From Betaproteobacteria bacterium (GTDB lineage: Bacteria > Pseudomonadota > Gammaproteobacteria > Burkholderiales > WYBJ01), in NCBI GenBank assembly GCA_009377585.1, contig WHTS01000001.1, positions 7,269 through 71,268 on the forward strand: 64,000 bases of DNA, read 5' to 3'. How positions within the stretch are numbered: position 1 is the stretch's first letter; each line of letters begins with the position of its first letter. The notes beneath the pieces were generated by a model, which worked only from the letters and a program-made list of their open reading frames with translations, did not search any database and was not told the DNA's origin. This document shows, in pieces, positions 35,140-43,280 of the stretch. The position numbers were made by a program, and so were the translations under genes.

Positions 35140-35151
35140 GCCTGGTCCGAA

Positions 35152-36060
35152 TTATCTATCTTGAATATCGTCTGGACCAAAAACCGCATGCATCATTTTG
35201 CGATGAGGATCATAGTCCTTGTCCGCTGCCTTTTCCAGGCCTGTGGTCCGCGCCGATTTCAACACGTTCTTGCCGGCGTCTGCAGTATCGAGGCTCACGA
35301 GTATCGCCTGAATGGATTCGGCCAGCTTCGTCGGCATTGTGCGTTTCACCGCCCATGGCAGAAAGAGCAGGGGTTCGGTCACCGCCAACGTTACGAGCTC
35401 CTGGGTATTTATGGCGTTCTTCACCACCGGCAGATCGATCAGAATATCGCCGCCGCCCGCGGCATCCGCCTGCTTGCTATAAAGCGCGAGCAACGCGTTC
35501 GGAGGATTCACGGCGAACTCCGACTTGAAATCGTCTTCGTCCAACCCAGCCTGCATCAACAGGAACCGCGGCGCGACATAGCTCATCATCGCGTCCTTGC
35601 CGCCTCCGAAAATGATGGTGCGGCCGCGTAGCTGGGACAGATTGGTAATGCCGCTGTCCTTGCGCACGAAAAGCGCTCCCGCGACCGCGCTTCTGCCGAA
35701 CTCCTGGCTGTGGGCGATGACTCTATATAAGTGCGCCGAACGGGCGTAGTGATTCTGATTGAAGTGCACGATGTCGTACCGGCGCTCCATCAGCTCCTTC
35801 CAGAACGAATCGAAGTCCTTGGAAGTGACCAATACGACCTTGCGACCGAGCCGCTCGCTCAGATAGTTCGATAGCGGCGTGTACATCGTGGTGGTTTCGG
35901 TGGCTTTGTACCGCGGAAAGATGCCCAAAACGATAGGCTCTTCCGCGGCATGCGCAGCCGGCGCCACTGCGGCCATGGCGATCAACCCAAACAAGGCAGC
36001 CCAGAGGAGCCAATTCTTGCGATTCAACGAGCGAGAAAATTCAAGTCCCATTGGCATCAT
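35152..36060 (-). CDS. PhnD-like periplasmic phosphonate/oxyanion-binding protein
   Basis: A 302 aa exported protein with a signal peptide ending AHAAEEP (about residue 39). It matches the phosphate/phosphite/phosphonate binding family: LGIFPRYKATETTTMYTPLS at the start of the mature part, LSNYLSERLGRKVVLVTSKDF, YDIVHFNQNHYARSAH and RGRTIIFGGGKDAMMSYVAP. No ABC permease or ATPase is adjacent. Instead it lies 30 bp downstream of a membrane GGDEF-EAL gene, so it more likely acts as a ligand-sensing partner for that protein's periplasmic domain than as a transport component. The ligand may be an oxyanion other than phosphonate. Confidence 0.88.
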   Translation of the reverse strand: MMPMGLEFSRSLNRKNWLLWAALFGLIAMAAVAPAAHAAEEPIVLGIFPRYKATETTTMYTPLSNYLSERLGRKVVLVTSKDFDSFWKELMERRYDIVHFNQNHYARSAHLYRVIAHSQEFGRSAVAGALFVRKDSGITNLSQLRGRTIIFGGGKDAMMSYVAPRFLLMQAGLDEDDFKSEFAVNPPNALLALYSKQADAAGGGDILIDLPVVKNAINTQELVTLAVTEPLLFLPWAVKRTMPTKLAESIQAILVSLDTADAGKNVLKSARTTGLEKAADKDYDPHRKMMHAVFGPDDIQDR

Positions 36061-36090
36061 CCATAAGTAGCGAGTTGCACGACCAGTTCG

Positions 36091-38166
36091 TCAGGCCGAA
36101 CTGCCGATCCGGCGCGGTTTGTTGCGGGTCGCAGAAAGTCGAAGCGATTCGGAGCCAGCTTGCAGGTTACTCAAATAGGTCATGTAGGCTTCCTCGCCCA
36201 TGGGTCTGGCAAGGAGATAGCCTTGAGCAAGGTCGCAGCCTTGAATCGTCAAGAAACCGAGCTGCTGAAGATTTTCCACGCCTTCGGCGACCACTTTGAG
36301 ATCGAGTCCTTTGGCCATGGCCAGTATTGCCTTGACCAACAGGACGTCTTCCGCATTGTTCGGCAGGCCGGCGACGAAGCTTCGATCGATCTTCAACATA
36401 TCGAAGCGGAAGCGTTTCAAGTAACTGAGCGACGAGTAGCCGGTGCCAAAGTCATCCAGGGACAGCGTCACGCCGACTGCCCTCAGGCTGCTCAGCTCCT
36501 CGGCGACATGATGATGGTCATCCAGAAGAACGCTCTCGGTGATTTCCAGTTCGATTGCGTGCGGCGGAATCCCGTAAAGCGAGATCAGTTCAGAGAGCCG
36601 CTGGGAAATGCGCTTTCTGAATTGAATGCGCGAGATATTGATTGCCAGGAAACCTGGTTCGATCCCGCTGCTGCGCCATGCCGACCAACTGCGGCAGGCC
36701 TGTTCGAGCACCCAGTCGCCGATGCCGACGATCTGACCGGTAGCCTCGGCCAGAGGAATGAACTCGACCGGGCTGATGGCCCCTTTTTCGGGGTGGTTCC
36801 AGCGCAACAGCACTTCGGCGCCGCGATGAACCTGGGCGGCCGCATCGAAGATCGGCTGAAAATGCAGCGTCAGCTGGCCGGACTCTATCGCCACGTTCAG
36901 GTCCTGCTCCATCTGCATGCGATCGCGCAGACGGGTATTCATTTCCTCCGTGAAGAAAATGGCGGAGCCTTGTCCCATGGCTTTCGCCTGGTACATGGCA
37001 TTGTCAGCGTTCGCCATGAGCTTCACCAGACCGTTGCCGTTGTCGGGAAAGATCGCGATACCGATGCTGCAACGCGCCACCACTTTGCGCCCGCCCAGCA
37101 TCTGCGGCTCCGATATGGCCCGGATCAGGCGCTCGGCGATTTCCTCTACCTGCACTTCGTTGTCGATATCGGGTGCGAGAACCAGGAATTCGTCTCCGCC
37201 GAGCCGAGCTACCGTGTCAGCATCTCTCAAGATGGCGCGCACCCGGTTCCCCGTGGAAACCAGCAGTTCATCGCCCACGGCATGGCCGAGCGAATCGTTG
37301 ACGCTTTTGAAGTCATCGAGATCGATGAAGAACAAAGCGAACCGCTGACGACTGCGCTTCGATCGGTGGATAGCCTGATCGAGTCGATCCAGCGCCATCA
37401 TCCGATTGGGAAGGCCGGTCAAGGTATCGAAGTTGGCCTGACGATACAATTTGGCCTGTTCCTGCCGAACTTCTTCCGCCATGGCGTTGAATGCCTTCCC
37501 GAGCATTCCGAATTCGTCCATGGATTTGACTTCGACCAGAGTGTGCTGACCTCGGCCGACTTTCTCGGATGCGGCAATCAGCGCTTTGATCGGATCCAGA
37601 ACCTTCAGGCGAAACACGATGTGGATCGCCGCGCTGAGAAACAGAACGAGGGCGGTCCACATCAGTAGTTGTATCGTCAATTGCCGACGAAATTCGTCGT
37701 GCAATGATTGTTTGCTGATGCCGACCAGAAAGCGTCCTAGCACTACGTCGTTGTGGCTGATCGGAAATTCGAGCCGGATCAGTCCAGCCTGACGGTCGAG
37801 CTCCTGCAGCAATTTCGGTATGTCGTTCGACTTCGCCGCCTTCAAGCGCCGTTTGATCAACGCATCGGAATCGTCGATATAGGAACTGAGCGGGACTCCC
37901 TTGGGGCTCATGATCACGCCATAAACCACGTCTTGCTGCGAGGACATCTGGCGCGTGTAGTCATTGAGTAGCAGAAGATCGAAGCCCAATATCGCATCCG
38001 GGCTGACTAGCGAAATCAGGCGCCCGAGGGCACGTCCGCGCTCGAGTAGTTGCTTTTCGTGAAAACGCGTCGACGAATGCAGGTAATAGAGCGTATTCGC
38101 TGCCATGGTGGCCGCCACTATGGTGAGCACCGTGAGAGTGAATTTCGCGCCCAGGCCGAGCCGCAT
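36091..38166 (-). CDS. membrane-bound GGDEF-EAL (c-di-GMP) signalling protein
   Basis: A 691 aa protein and the first gene of the operon. Two helices (about 9-29 and 165-185) enclose a periplasmic sensor of about 135 residues, followed by a HAMP-like linker (to about 240). The GGDEF domain has RLGGDEF (321-327) intact and an inhibitory RxxD site (RDAD, 314-317) five residues upstream. The EAL domain has EVL (451-453) in place of EAL, keeping the metal-binding glutamate, with NISRIQF, EITESVLL, DDFGTGYSSL (571-580), KIDRSFV and AEGVE all present. Both diguanylate cyclase and phosphodiesterase activity are therefore possible. The periplasmic domain could read the PhnD-like protein encoded next. 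Confidence 0.93.
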   Translation of the reverse strand: MRLGLGAKFTLTVLTIVAATMAANTLYYLHSSTRFHEKQLLERGRALGRLISLVSPDAILGFDLLLLNDYTRQMSSQQDVVYGVIMSPKGVPLSSYIDDSDALIKRRLKAAKSNDIPKLLQELDRQAGLIRLEFPISHNDVVLGRFLVGISKQSLHDEFRRQLTIQLLMWTALVLFLSAAIHIVFRLKVLDPIKALIAASEKVGRGQHTLVEVKSMDEFGMLGKAFNAMAEEVRQEQAKLYRQANFDTLTGLPNRMMALDRLDQAIHRSKRSRQRFALFFIDLDDFKSVNDSLGHAVGDELLVSTGNRVRAILRDADTVARLGGDEFLVLAPDIDNEVQVEEIAERLIRAISEPQMLGGRKVVARCSIGIAIFPDNGNGLVKLMANADNAMYQAKAMGQGSAIFFTEEMNTRLRDRMQMEQDLNVAIESGQLTLHFQPIFDAAAQVHRGAEVLLRWNHPEKGAISPVEFIPLAEATGQIVGIGDWVLEQACRSWSAWRSSGIEPGFLAINISRIQFRKRISQRLSELISLYGIPPHAIELEITESVLLDDHHHVAEELSSLRAVGVTLSLDDFGTGYSSLSYLKRFRFDMLKIDRSFVAGLPNNAEDVLLVKAILAMAKGLDLKVVAEGVENLQQLGFLTIQGCDLAQGYLLARPMGEEAYMTYLSNLQAGSESLRLSATRNKPRRIGSSA

Positions 38167-38640
38167 GACAGGTTCCTGCGTTTGGATTCGGATTGTTATT
38201 CAGAAGGATCGCGCAGCATCTTGGCACAGGGCCTTGCGTCTCTATCCGCGGGAATGCCGTCGATTCCCGACCTATATCGGCGTTCGGCACCGAATCGCGA
38301 GGATGATCGAGGCCCTTCTGCGCGAGGGTAGACAGCCTTGGGGGGAGCGCCGTACGCCGGTGCTGCAGGCGGGCGGGGGCCGGCAGGCGTGTTGGCGGGG
38401 GCGAGCCGGTTCGTACCTAGGCAACCCTCCACCCGGAGCAATGCCTGTCGCTAATTCCTTGAATCGCCGGGACGAAATGTGCCGACGGGGTGCTGCCGGG
38501 GATCAAGACCGAAACGTTCCAGAAGGCCGTTACCGTGCCGGTGCATATTCCGCTCAGCGGCAAGCTGATGGAGTTCGACAATGCGGGCAAGTGCGTGGGC
38601 GGGTGTTAGTGTTCGAAGCACGACATTTTGCGCGCGCCGA
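38167..38640. other. intergenic region with a possible coding remnant
   Basis: 474 bp between the start of the GGDEF-EAL operon and the metallophosphoesterase end. It must hold the operon promoter (AGGA precedes the 38166 start). An open stretch at 38463-38609 (+ strand) without a start codon encodes PGIKTETFQKAVTVPVHIPL then SGKLMEFDNAGKCVGGC and stop, which reads like the end of an exported protein, but I do not recognise it. No RNA gene seen. Confidence 0.35.
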
Positions 38641-39783
38641 TCACGCTCGCACCAGGCGCAAATAAGTGATCTCCGAAGGCGCGCCCAAGCGCTTCGGCGG
38701 TCCCCAATAGCCGGTGCCGCGGCTGACGTAGACCCAAAGCGATCCTACGCGATGCAGGCCCGCGGTGAAGGGCTGCTGAAGACGCACGAGATATTTCCAC
38801 GGAAAGATCTGTCCACCGTGCGTGTGGCCGGAGAGCTGCAGATGGAACCCCGCCGGCGCTGCGGCGAAGGCCGATCGCGGCTGGTGCGCGAGCAGCACCC
38901 TTACGCCCGCATCGGTCGGTGCGCCCGCCAGGGCCGCGGCAGGATCGCTGCGGTGCGAGGGAACGAAGTAGCCGGCGCTGTAATCGGTGACACCGGCTAC
39001 GACCACCGACGCACCGTCGTGGACGAGCACGATGTGCTCGTTCAAGAGTACGGCGAGCCCCAGGCGGCGCATTTCGTTCACCCAGTCGTGCACGCCCGAG
39101 TAGTATTCGTGATTGCCGGTGACGAAGAATGTCCCGTGCCGGGCGCTGAGTTTCGATAGCGGCTCCGTGTGCGGGGCCAGCTCGCGCACGCTTCCATCCG
39201 CGAGATCGCCCGTGATGGCGATCATGTCCGCTCCGAGCCGGTTGGCGGCATCCACGACCCGTTCCAGGAAGCGGCGCTTGATCGATGCGCCGACGTGCAG
39301 ATCGGTGATCTGGACGATGCTGAAGCCGTCGAGCGCAGCCGGCAGGCCGGCGATCGGAACGTCGACGCGCCGGATCCGGGCGCGCATGCGGGCGTTGGCG
39401 TATCCCAGCAGCGTCGCGATCGCGGCCAGTATCAGGACGACGAGTGCGCCCGGGTAGCGCAACGCCGCCGTCGCGGCGTCGGCGCCGATCGCCCCGCTCA
39501 CGCCAAGCGCGATGTCCCGGGCAATGGTGAGCGCGAGAAGCGAGGAGAAGGCGCCGATGGCGATCATGCTGGCGAATATCAGGCGATCCTTGAGCGGCTG
39601 GCGCTCGATGCGCCGCGCCAGCGGCCACAGCGGCGTCGCCACGACGGAGACGATCAGCCACAAGGCTGTCGCAGCGCATGCGACCGGATTCGAAGCAAGC
39701 AGATCGGGAAGCAGTCGCCAGCTCACGTAGGGGTGGAGTAGCAGGATGATGTAGGGAAGTCTTCTGAACACGACCGTGCGCAC
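38641..39783 (-). CDS. membrane-anchored metallophosphoesterase (YkuE-like)
   Basis: A 380 aa protein: four N-terminal helices (about 8-130) followed by a calcineurin-like phosphoesterase domain. Metal-binding motifs are DLHVG (161-165), GDLADG (192-197), GNHEYY (223-228), LAHQP (His300) and GHTHGGQ (319-325), all intact. YkuE-type enzymes act on membrane-linked phosphate esters such as UDP-diacylglucosamine-like or other lipid substrates, but the substrate here is unknown. The gene is alone on its strand between the operon above and a small conserved gene. Confidence 0.92.
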   Translation of the reverse strand: MRTVVFRRLPYIILLLHPYVSWRLLPDLLASNPVACAATALWLIVSVVATPLWPLARRIERQPLKDRLIFASMIAIGAFSSLLALTIARDIALGVSGAIGADAATAALRYPGALVVLILAAIATLLGYANARMRARIRRVDVPIAGLPAALDGFSIVQITDLHVGASIKRRFLERVVDAANRLGADMIAITGDLADGSVRELAPHTEPLSKLSARHGTFFVTGNHEYYSGVHDWVNEMRRLGLAVLLNEHIVLVHDGASVVVAGVTDYSAGYFVPSHRSDPAAALAGAPTDAGVRVLLAHQPRSAFAAAPAGFHLQLSGHTHGGQIFPWKYLVRLQQPFTAGLHRVGSLWVYVSRGTGYWGPPKRLGAPSEITYLRLVRA

Positions 39784-39821
39784 CGCGGCATCCGTCTGGG
39801 GAAATTGTCCTGGCGAGTCTT

Positions 39822-39860
39822 TCCCTCACCCCCGGCCCCTCTCCCGAAGGGAGAGGGGAG
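39822..39860. repeat. CCCTCTCC/GGGAGAGGG hairpin repeat, copy 3
   Basis: CCCTCACCCCCGGCCCCTCTCC followed by CGAAGGGAGAGGGG (cited in two parts). It has the same core as the copies near 13381, 24846 and 56641 but in the opposite orientation to those with the CTGGGGGTGAGGG tail on the right. It lies in the 145 bp gap upstream of the metallophosphoesterase gene. Confidence 0.7.
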
Positions 39861-39928
39861 CTGCGGAAGCGGCTTGTCAGCCACTTTCCGGACCGTCGCT
39901 AGGATACGCGCCCGGCACGAGCCGGGGG

Positions 39929-40543
39929 TCAGTGCAGATCGAGCGCCTGGACGAACACCAGTTCGCAGCTGCCGTTGCCCGTGTCCTCGCGGGTGAGCGA
40001 GCTGCGCCACATCCAGCCGTCTCGCGCCCGGACTTCGACCAGATAGCCTCGAAGCGAGACCAGCTGTCCCTTGTTCACACTGCTCAAGGCGCGTGCGACC
40101 TCGCGGCTCGCCGGGATGAGGTGCATGTTGGCGCTGGACGTCTCGATCTCGCGCACGGGCAACGGCGGCTTGCCGCTGTAGCGCCAGTGGTACCAGCGGC
40201 CGCTTTGCGAAATCGAGAGCTGCTCGTAGATCGCCGGATCGGCCATCCGTCCCCAGCCGAACGCGATGTCGGTCGGCGACAGATCGGCCTCCCGGCCCGT
40301 GCGGTAATGTTCGACCGAGAGCGTGCGCGCCTTGATCGCGAACGCCTGCAGAGCCCTTACTTCGTAGCCGTTGACTTCGAACGCGGCCGCGACGGCTGCG
40401 TTACGCTGCACTGGCGTTTCGGTCTCCGAGACCGGTTGCAAGACCACCGGCGGCGGGGCGGCCTGCACGACCGGGGCTGCCGGCTGCGAGAAGTAAAACC
40501 ATGCCCCGCCGGCGAGCAATGCGAATAGAAAGAAGCCTTTCAT
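39929..40543 (-). CDS. conserved hypothetical membrane-anchored protein
   Basis: A 204 aa protein with one N-terminal helix (MKGFFLFALLAGGAWFYF) and a proline-rich linker (QAAPPPVV). The periplasmic domain contains DLSPTDIAFGWGRMADPAIY, GRWYHWRY, SSANMHLIPA, KGQLVSLRGYLVEV and DGWMWRSSLTREDTGNGSCE, a pattern I recall as a conserved hypothetical family in several proteobacteria. No catalytic function is known to me. The tryptophan-rich small beta domain may be OB-fold-like (inference). It starts 100 bp after the DHA2 exporter gene's end, on the same strand. Confidence 0.75.
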   Translation of the reverse strand: MKGFFLFALLAGGAWFYFSQPAAPVVQAAPPPVVLQPVSETETPVQRNAAVAAAFEVNGYEVRALQAFAIKARTLSVEHYRTGREADLSPTDIAFGWGRMADPAIYEQLSISQSGRWYHWRYSGKPPLPVREIETSSANMHLIPASREVARALSSVNKGQLVSLRGYLVEVRARDGWMWRSSLTREDTGNGSCELVFVQALDLH

Positions 40544-40645
40544 CCCCGCGTTAACGGCGGGCGGTCACTTTTCTGCAGCGACGCGTGTGCGAGCCTGCCA
40601 TGCCGGGCCGGGAACGGGGCCATCGGCGCAGGCTCGGTTCGCGAG

Positions 40646-42163
40646 TCAGGCGCGCGCAGGGCGAAGCGAGCGCAAGGCAAGGATGGCGCTGGCTGCCATT
40701 ACGAGCGCCGCACCGATCGCGCTCGCCCGCAGCGCCTCGACGAACGCTCCGCGAGACGCATCGAGCAGCGCGCTGGCCCACGGTTCGCCGAGTTGCCGTG
40801 CCGCCTCGACTGCTGCGCCCAGCGTCGATGCCGCGCTCCGGATCGACTCTTCGGGCAGGCCTTGCGGCGCCGCGTCGTTCATCGCGATGCGATAGACGGC
40901 GGCGCCGACGCTGCCGAGCATGGCGATGCCGAGCGCACCGCCAAGTTCCGAACCGGTTTCCGATATCGCGGCTGCCGCACCGCCCTGCTCCGGCGGGGCG
41001 CTTCCGACGATGAGGTCCGTGGAGAGCGTGAACACCGGCGCCAGCCCGAGCGCGTAGACCACGAAGGCGGTCGCGAGCACGACAGGCGAGGTGGTGACAC
41101 TCACCTGACTCAACATCGCAAAACCGGCCGCAGAGATGAACAATCCGGCCGTCATGATGCGCGTCGGCGGATAGCGACGCGCGAGCTTGGGTGTCACCAT
41201 GGAGCCGACGATGAAGGCTGCAGCGAAGGGGGTCGTCCACAGGCCCGCCTGCAATGGATTCATGCCGAGCACGAGCTGCAGGTGCTGCGCGACGAACAGG
41301 AACATACCGAAGGCCACGAATGTGCCGAGCGCGTACATCGCAAGCGCAGCGGCGAACCCGGGCAGGCGAAACAAGCTCAGATCGATCATCGGCTTGGCAA
41401 GCATGCGCTGTCGGCGCAGGAATGCCCACCCGATCATGAATCCGGCGATGATCGACAGGAGCGCAGGCCAGGAGACGCCTTGTTCGGCCACGCGCTTGAG
41501 CCCGTAGATCGAGGCCAGCACGGCGGCGAGCGACAGCCCTGCGCTCGGCAGATCGATTTGGCCGGCCGCGGAATCGCGATATTCCGGCAGCAGCAGGGGT
41601 GCGATCCCGAGCAGCAGCAGCATCACCGGTACGTTGATCAGGAACACCGACCCCCACCAGAAATGCTCCAGCAGTGCGCCGCCCAGCAATGGGCCGATGG
41701 CTGCACCCACCGAGTAGCTGGAGACCCATATACCGATCGCGACCGTCCGTTCGTGCGGGTCGTGAAACATGTTCCGGATCAGCGACAGGGTCGACGGCGC
41801 CAGTGTGGCGCCCGCGACTCCCATCACCGCGCGCATGGCGATCAGCATTTCGGCGTTGGGCGAGAAAGCGGCGAGCGCCGAGGCGATGCCGAACGCCCCG
41901 GCGCCGATGAGCAGCAGCCGGCGGCGCCCGATGCGATCGCCGAGCGTGCCCATCGGGATCAGCATGCCCGCGAGCAGGAAACCGTAGATGTCGATGATCC
42001 ATAGCAGCTGCGCCGCGGTCGGCTCCAGGTCCGCGCTGAGCGCCGGTATCGCGAGGTTCAGCACCATCAGGTCCATCGAGTACAGCAGGCACGGCAATGC
42101 GATTACCGCCAATCCGATCCACTCGCGCCGGGTCGCCTTCGATTCAGGGGTACGGGAGGTCAT
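40646..42163 (-). CDS. DHA2 family MFS multidrug transporter (SmvA/LfrA-like)
   Basis: A 505 aa, 14-helix exporter. It has YSMDLMVLNLAIPALSADL, which contains the DHA2 D1-type aspartate, the motif A GTLGDRIGRRRLLLIG, and motif C GVSSYSVGAAIGPLLGG-like sequence (WVSSYSVGAAIGPLLGGALL). This arrangement is typical of quaternary-ammonium or dye exporters of the SmvA group. The ATG starting MTSRTPES is chosen; an in-frame ATG 26 codons upstream would add a non-conserved, non-hydrophobic stretch. No regulator gene is adjacent. Confidence 0.92.
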   Translation of the reverse strand: MTSRTPESKATRREWIGLAVIALPCLLYSMDLMVLNLAIPALSADLEPTAAQLLWIIDIYGFLLAGMLIPMGTLGDRIGRRRLLLIGAGAFGIASALAAFSPNAEMLIAMRAVMGVAGATLAPSTLSLIRNMFHDPHERTVAIGIWVSSYSVGAAIGPLLGGALLEHFWWGSVFLINVPVMLLLLGIAPLLLPEYRDSAAGQIDLPSAGLSLAAVLASIYGLKRVAEQGVSWPALLSIIAGFMIGWAFLRRQRMLAKPMIDLSLFRLPGFAAALAMYALGTFVAFGMFLFVAQHLQLVLGMNPLQAGLWTTPFAAAFIVGSMVTPKLARRYPPTRIMTAGLFISAAGFAMLSQVSVTTSPVVLATAFVVYALGLAPVFTLSTDLIVGSAPPEQGGAAAAISETGSELGGALGIAMLGSVGAAVYRIAMNDAAPQGLPEESIRSAASTLGAAVEAARQLGEPWASALLDASRGAFVEALRASAIGAALVMAASAILALRSLRPARA

Positions 42164-42283
42164 GTCGGAGATCCGGCCGGTGGGGGTGGAAACGCATGCC
42201 GATAGTCGTCCGGCGAGGACCGGGATCGACATCGCAGGCATTCGCGCAGGCGCTTGCCTCGGGCTGATGCGCTGCCCGTCGGG

Positions 42284-42985
42284 TCACTTGATCGGCAGGA
42301 ATACCGCCGTGGCGACGCTCTGGATCATCTTCACGACCGTGCGGTCGGTCTTGTCGGCGACGATCTTGGACAGCACGTCCAGGCTGCCGATCATCTTGCC
42401 GAACTCGCGTTCGAAGCTCAGGTTCGCCACCGGCCCGGCGGCTTCGTTGGACAGCAGGTAAAGCGCACCCGTGCCGTTGCGGTCGTTGGAGAGCTTCCAC
42501 ACCGCGATCTCCACGTTGCGTGCGGCGTTGTAGAGGCTCTGCGGATCCAGGTCGTCCAGCACGAAGAACTCGGTCTTGTCCTGAAAGGCGGTCTGGATCA
42601 TGCTGCCGAGACCGGCGACGAAGGCCAGCACCCGGTCGCCGCGGTAACCGTCCTCGAATGCGAGATGGATCGCCTGCGTGCCGCGCTTGCCCTGCAGCTC
42701 GGCAAAATCCCAGGCGTGCCGCTCGTCGAAGATGCGGCCGAGGCCGGCGGTAAGCGTCCGATTGCTTTTCTGCAGCTCGCGCGGATTGCGCCGATAGAGC
42801 TTTTCGGCGAGCAGCCGAAGGTTGCCGAACACCTCGCGCTGATGCGCTTCCGCCACCCGGTCGATGTCGGTCTTTGCGAGCTGAGAGGTGGAAAAGCCGG
42901 GCGCGTGCTTGCGCGGCACCGTGCCATGGTTTGCGCAAGCCGCCAGCACGCAAAGGCAGACCGGAACGACGAGCGGCTTCAGCAT
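42284..42985 (-). CDS. conserved lipoprotein of unknown function
   Basis: A 233 aa lipoprotein: short signal (MLKPLVVPVCLCVLAAC) with lipobox LAAC, lipidated at Cys17. The mature part is helical and contains RRNPRELQKSNRTL, FDERHAWDFAELQGKRG, EDGYRGDRVLAFVAGLGSMI and a C-terminal DKTDRTVVKMIQSVATAVFL. The same pattern occurs in uncharacterised betaproteobacterial lipoproteins. Repeats of NxxR motifs do not point to a known enzyme. The gene is separate from its neighbours (120 bp after, 295 bp before). Confidence 0.8.
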   Translation of the reverse strand: MLKPLVVPVCLCVLAACANHGTVPRKHAPGFSTSQLAKTDIDRVAEAHQREVFGNLRLLAEKLYRRNPRELQKSNRTLTAGLGRIFDERHAWDFAELQGKRGTQAIHLAFEDGYRGDRVLAFVAGLGSMIQTAFQDKTEFFVLDDLDPQSLYNAARNVEIAVWKLSNDRNGTGALYLLSNEAAGPVANLSFEREFGKMIGSLDVLSKIVADKTDRTVVKMIQSVATAVFLPIK

Positions 42986-43147
42986 GGCCGCCGATCATAG
43001 CGCGGAAAACGGCGCTCTTCCGGAAAGCCGGCGGCGTCGTTCGCGCGGGCCTTACTCGGTCGCGAAGCCACCACCCCCTCCGCGCACAGCGCGTCGCGCC
43101 CCTCCTTGGCAGGAGGGGATGGGTCGGGTTTTCCCGCCTCGTCGATT

Positions 43148-43240
43148 GAGATGGTTCGTCTCCCCCTCCTCGGCGAGAGAGATGGTTCGTCTTCCCCTCC
43201 TCGACGAGAGAGATGGTTCGTCTTCCCCTCCTCGACGAGG
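43148..43240. repeat. three 31-bp tandem repeats
   Basis: Units at 43148-43178, 43179-43209 and 43210-43240 of GAGATGGTTCGTCT(T/C)CCCCTCCTCG(A/G)CGAGA type; units 2 and 3 are nearly identical, unit 1 has two changes. They lie in the 295 bp gap between the lipoprotein start and the Gfo/Idh/MocA gene end. Each unit includes half of the hairpin at 43225, so the array can fold in several registers. Confidence 0.88.
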
Positions 43241-43245
43241 AGGGG
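43225..43245 (-). terminator. strong hairpin downstream of the Gfo/Idh/MocA gene
   Basis: A perfect 10-bp stem, CCCCTCCTCG-A-CGAGGAGGGG, 36 bp after the leftward gene's stop. There is no clear T-run on the minus strand, so termination strength is uncertain. Confidence 0.45.
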
Positions 43246-43280
43246 CGGGACGCGCGAATCGCGCGGACGGGGTGGTATCG

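Noticed and set aside
35152-36060. Phosphonate ABC importer component
   Set aside because: No PhnC or PhnE homolog is adjacent; tight linkage with a GGDEF-EAL gene suggests sensing instead.
43225-43245. Operator site for a regulator of the Gfo/Idh/MocA gene
   Set aside because: The palindrome lies downstream of the gene and is part of the 31-bp repeat array, so a terminator or repeat origin is simpler.
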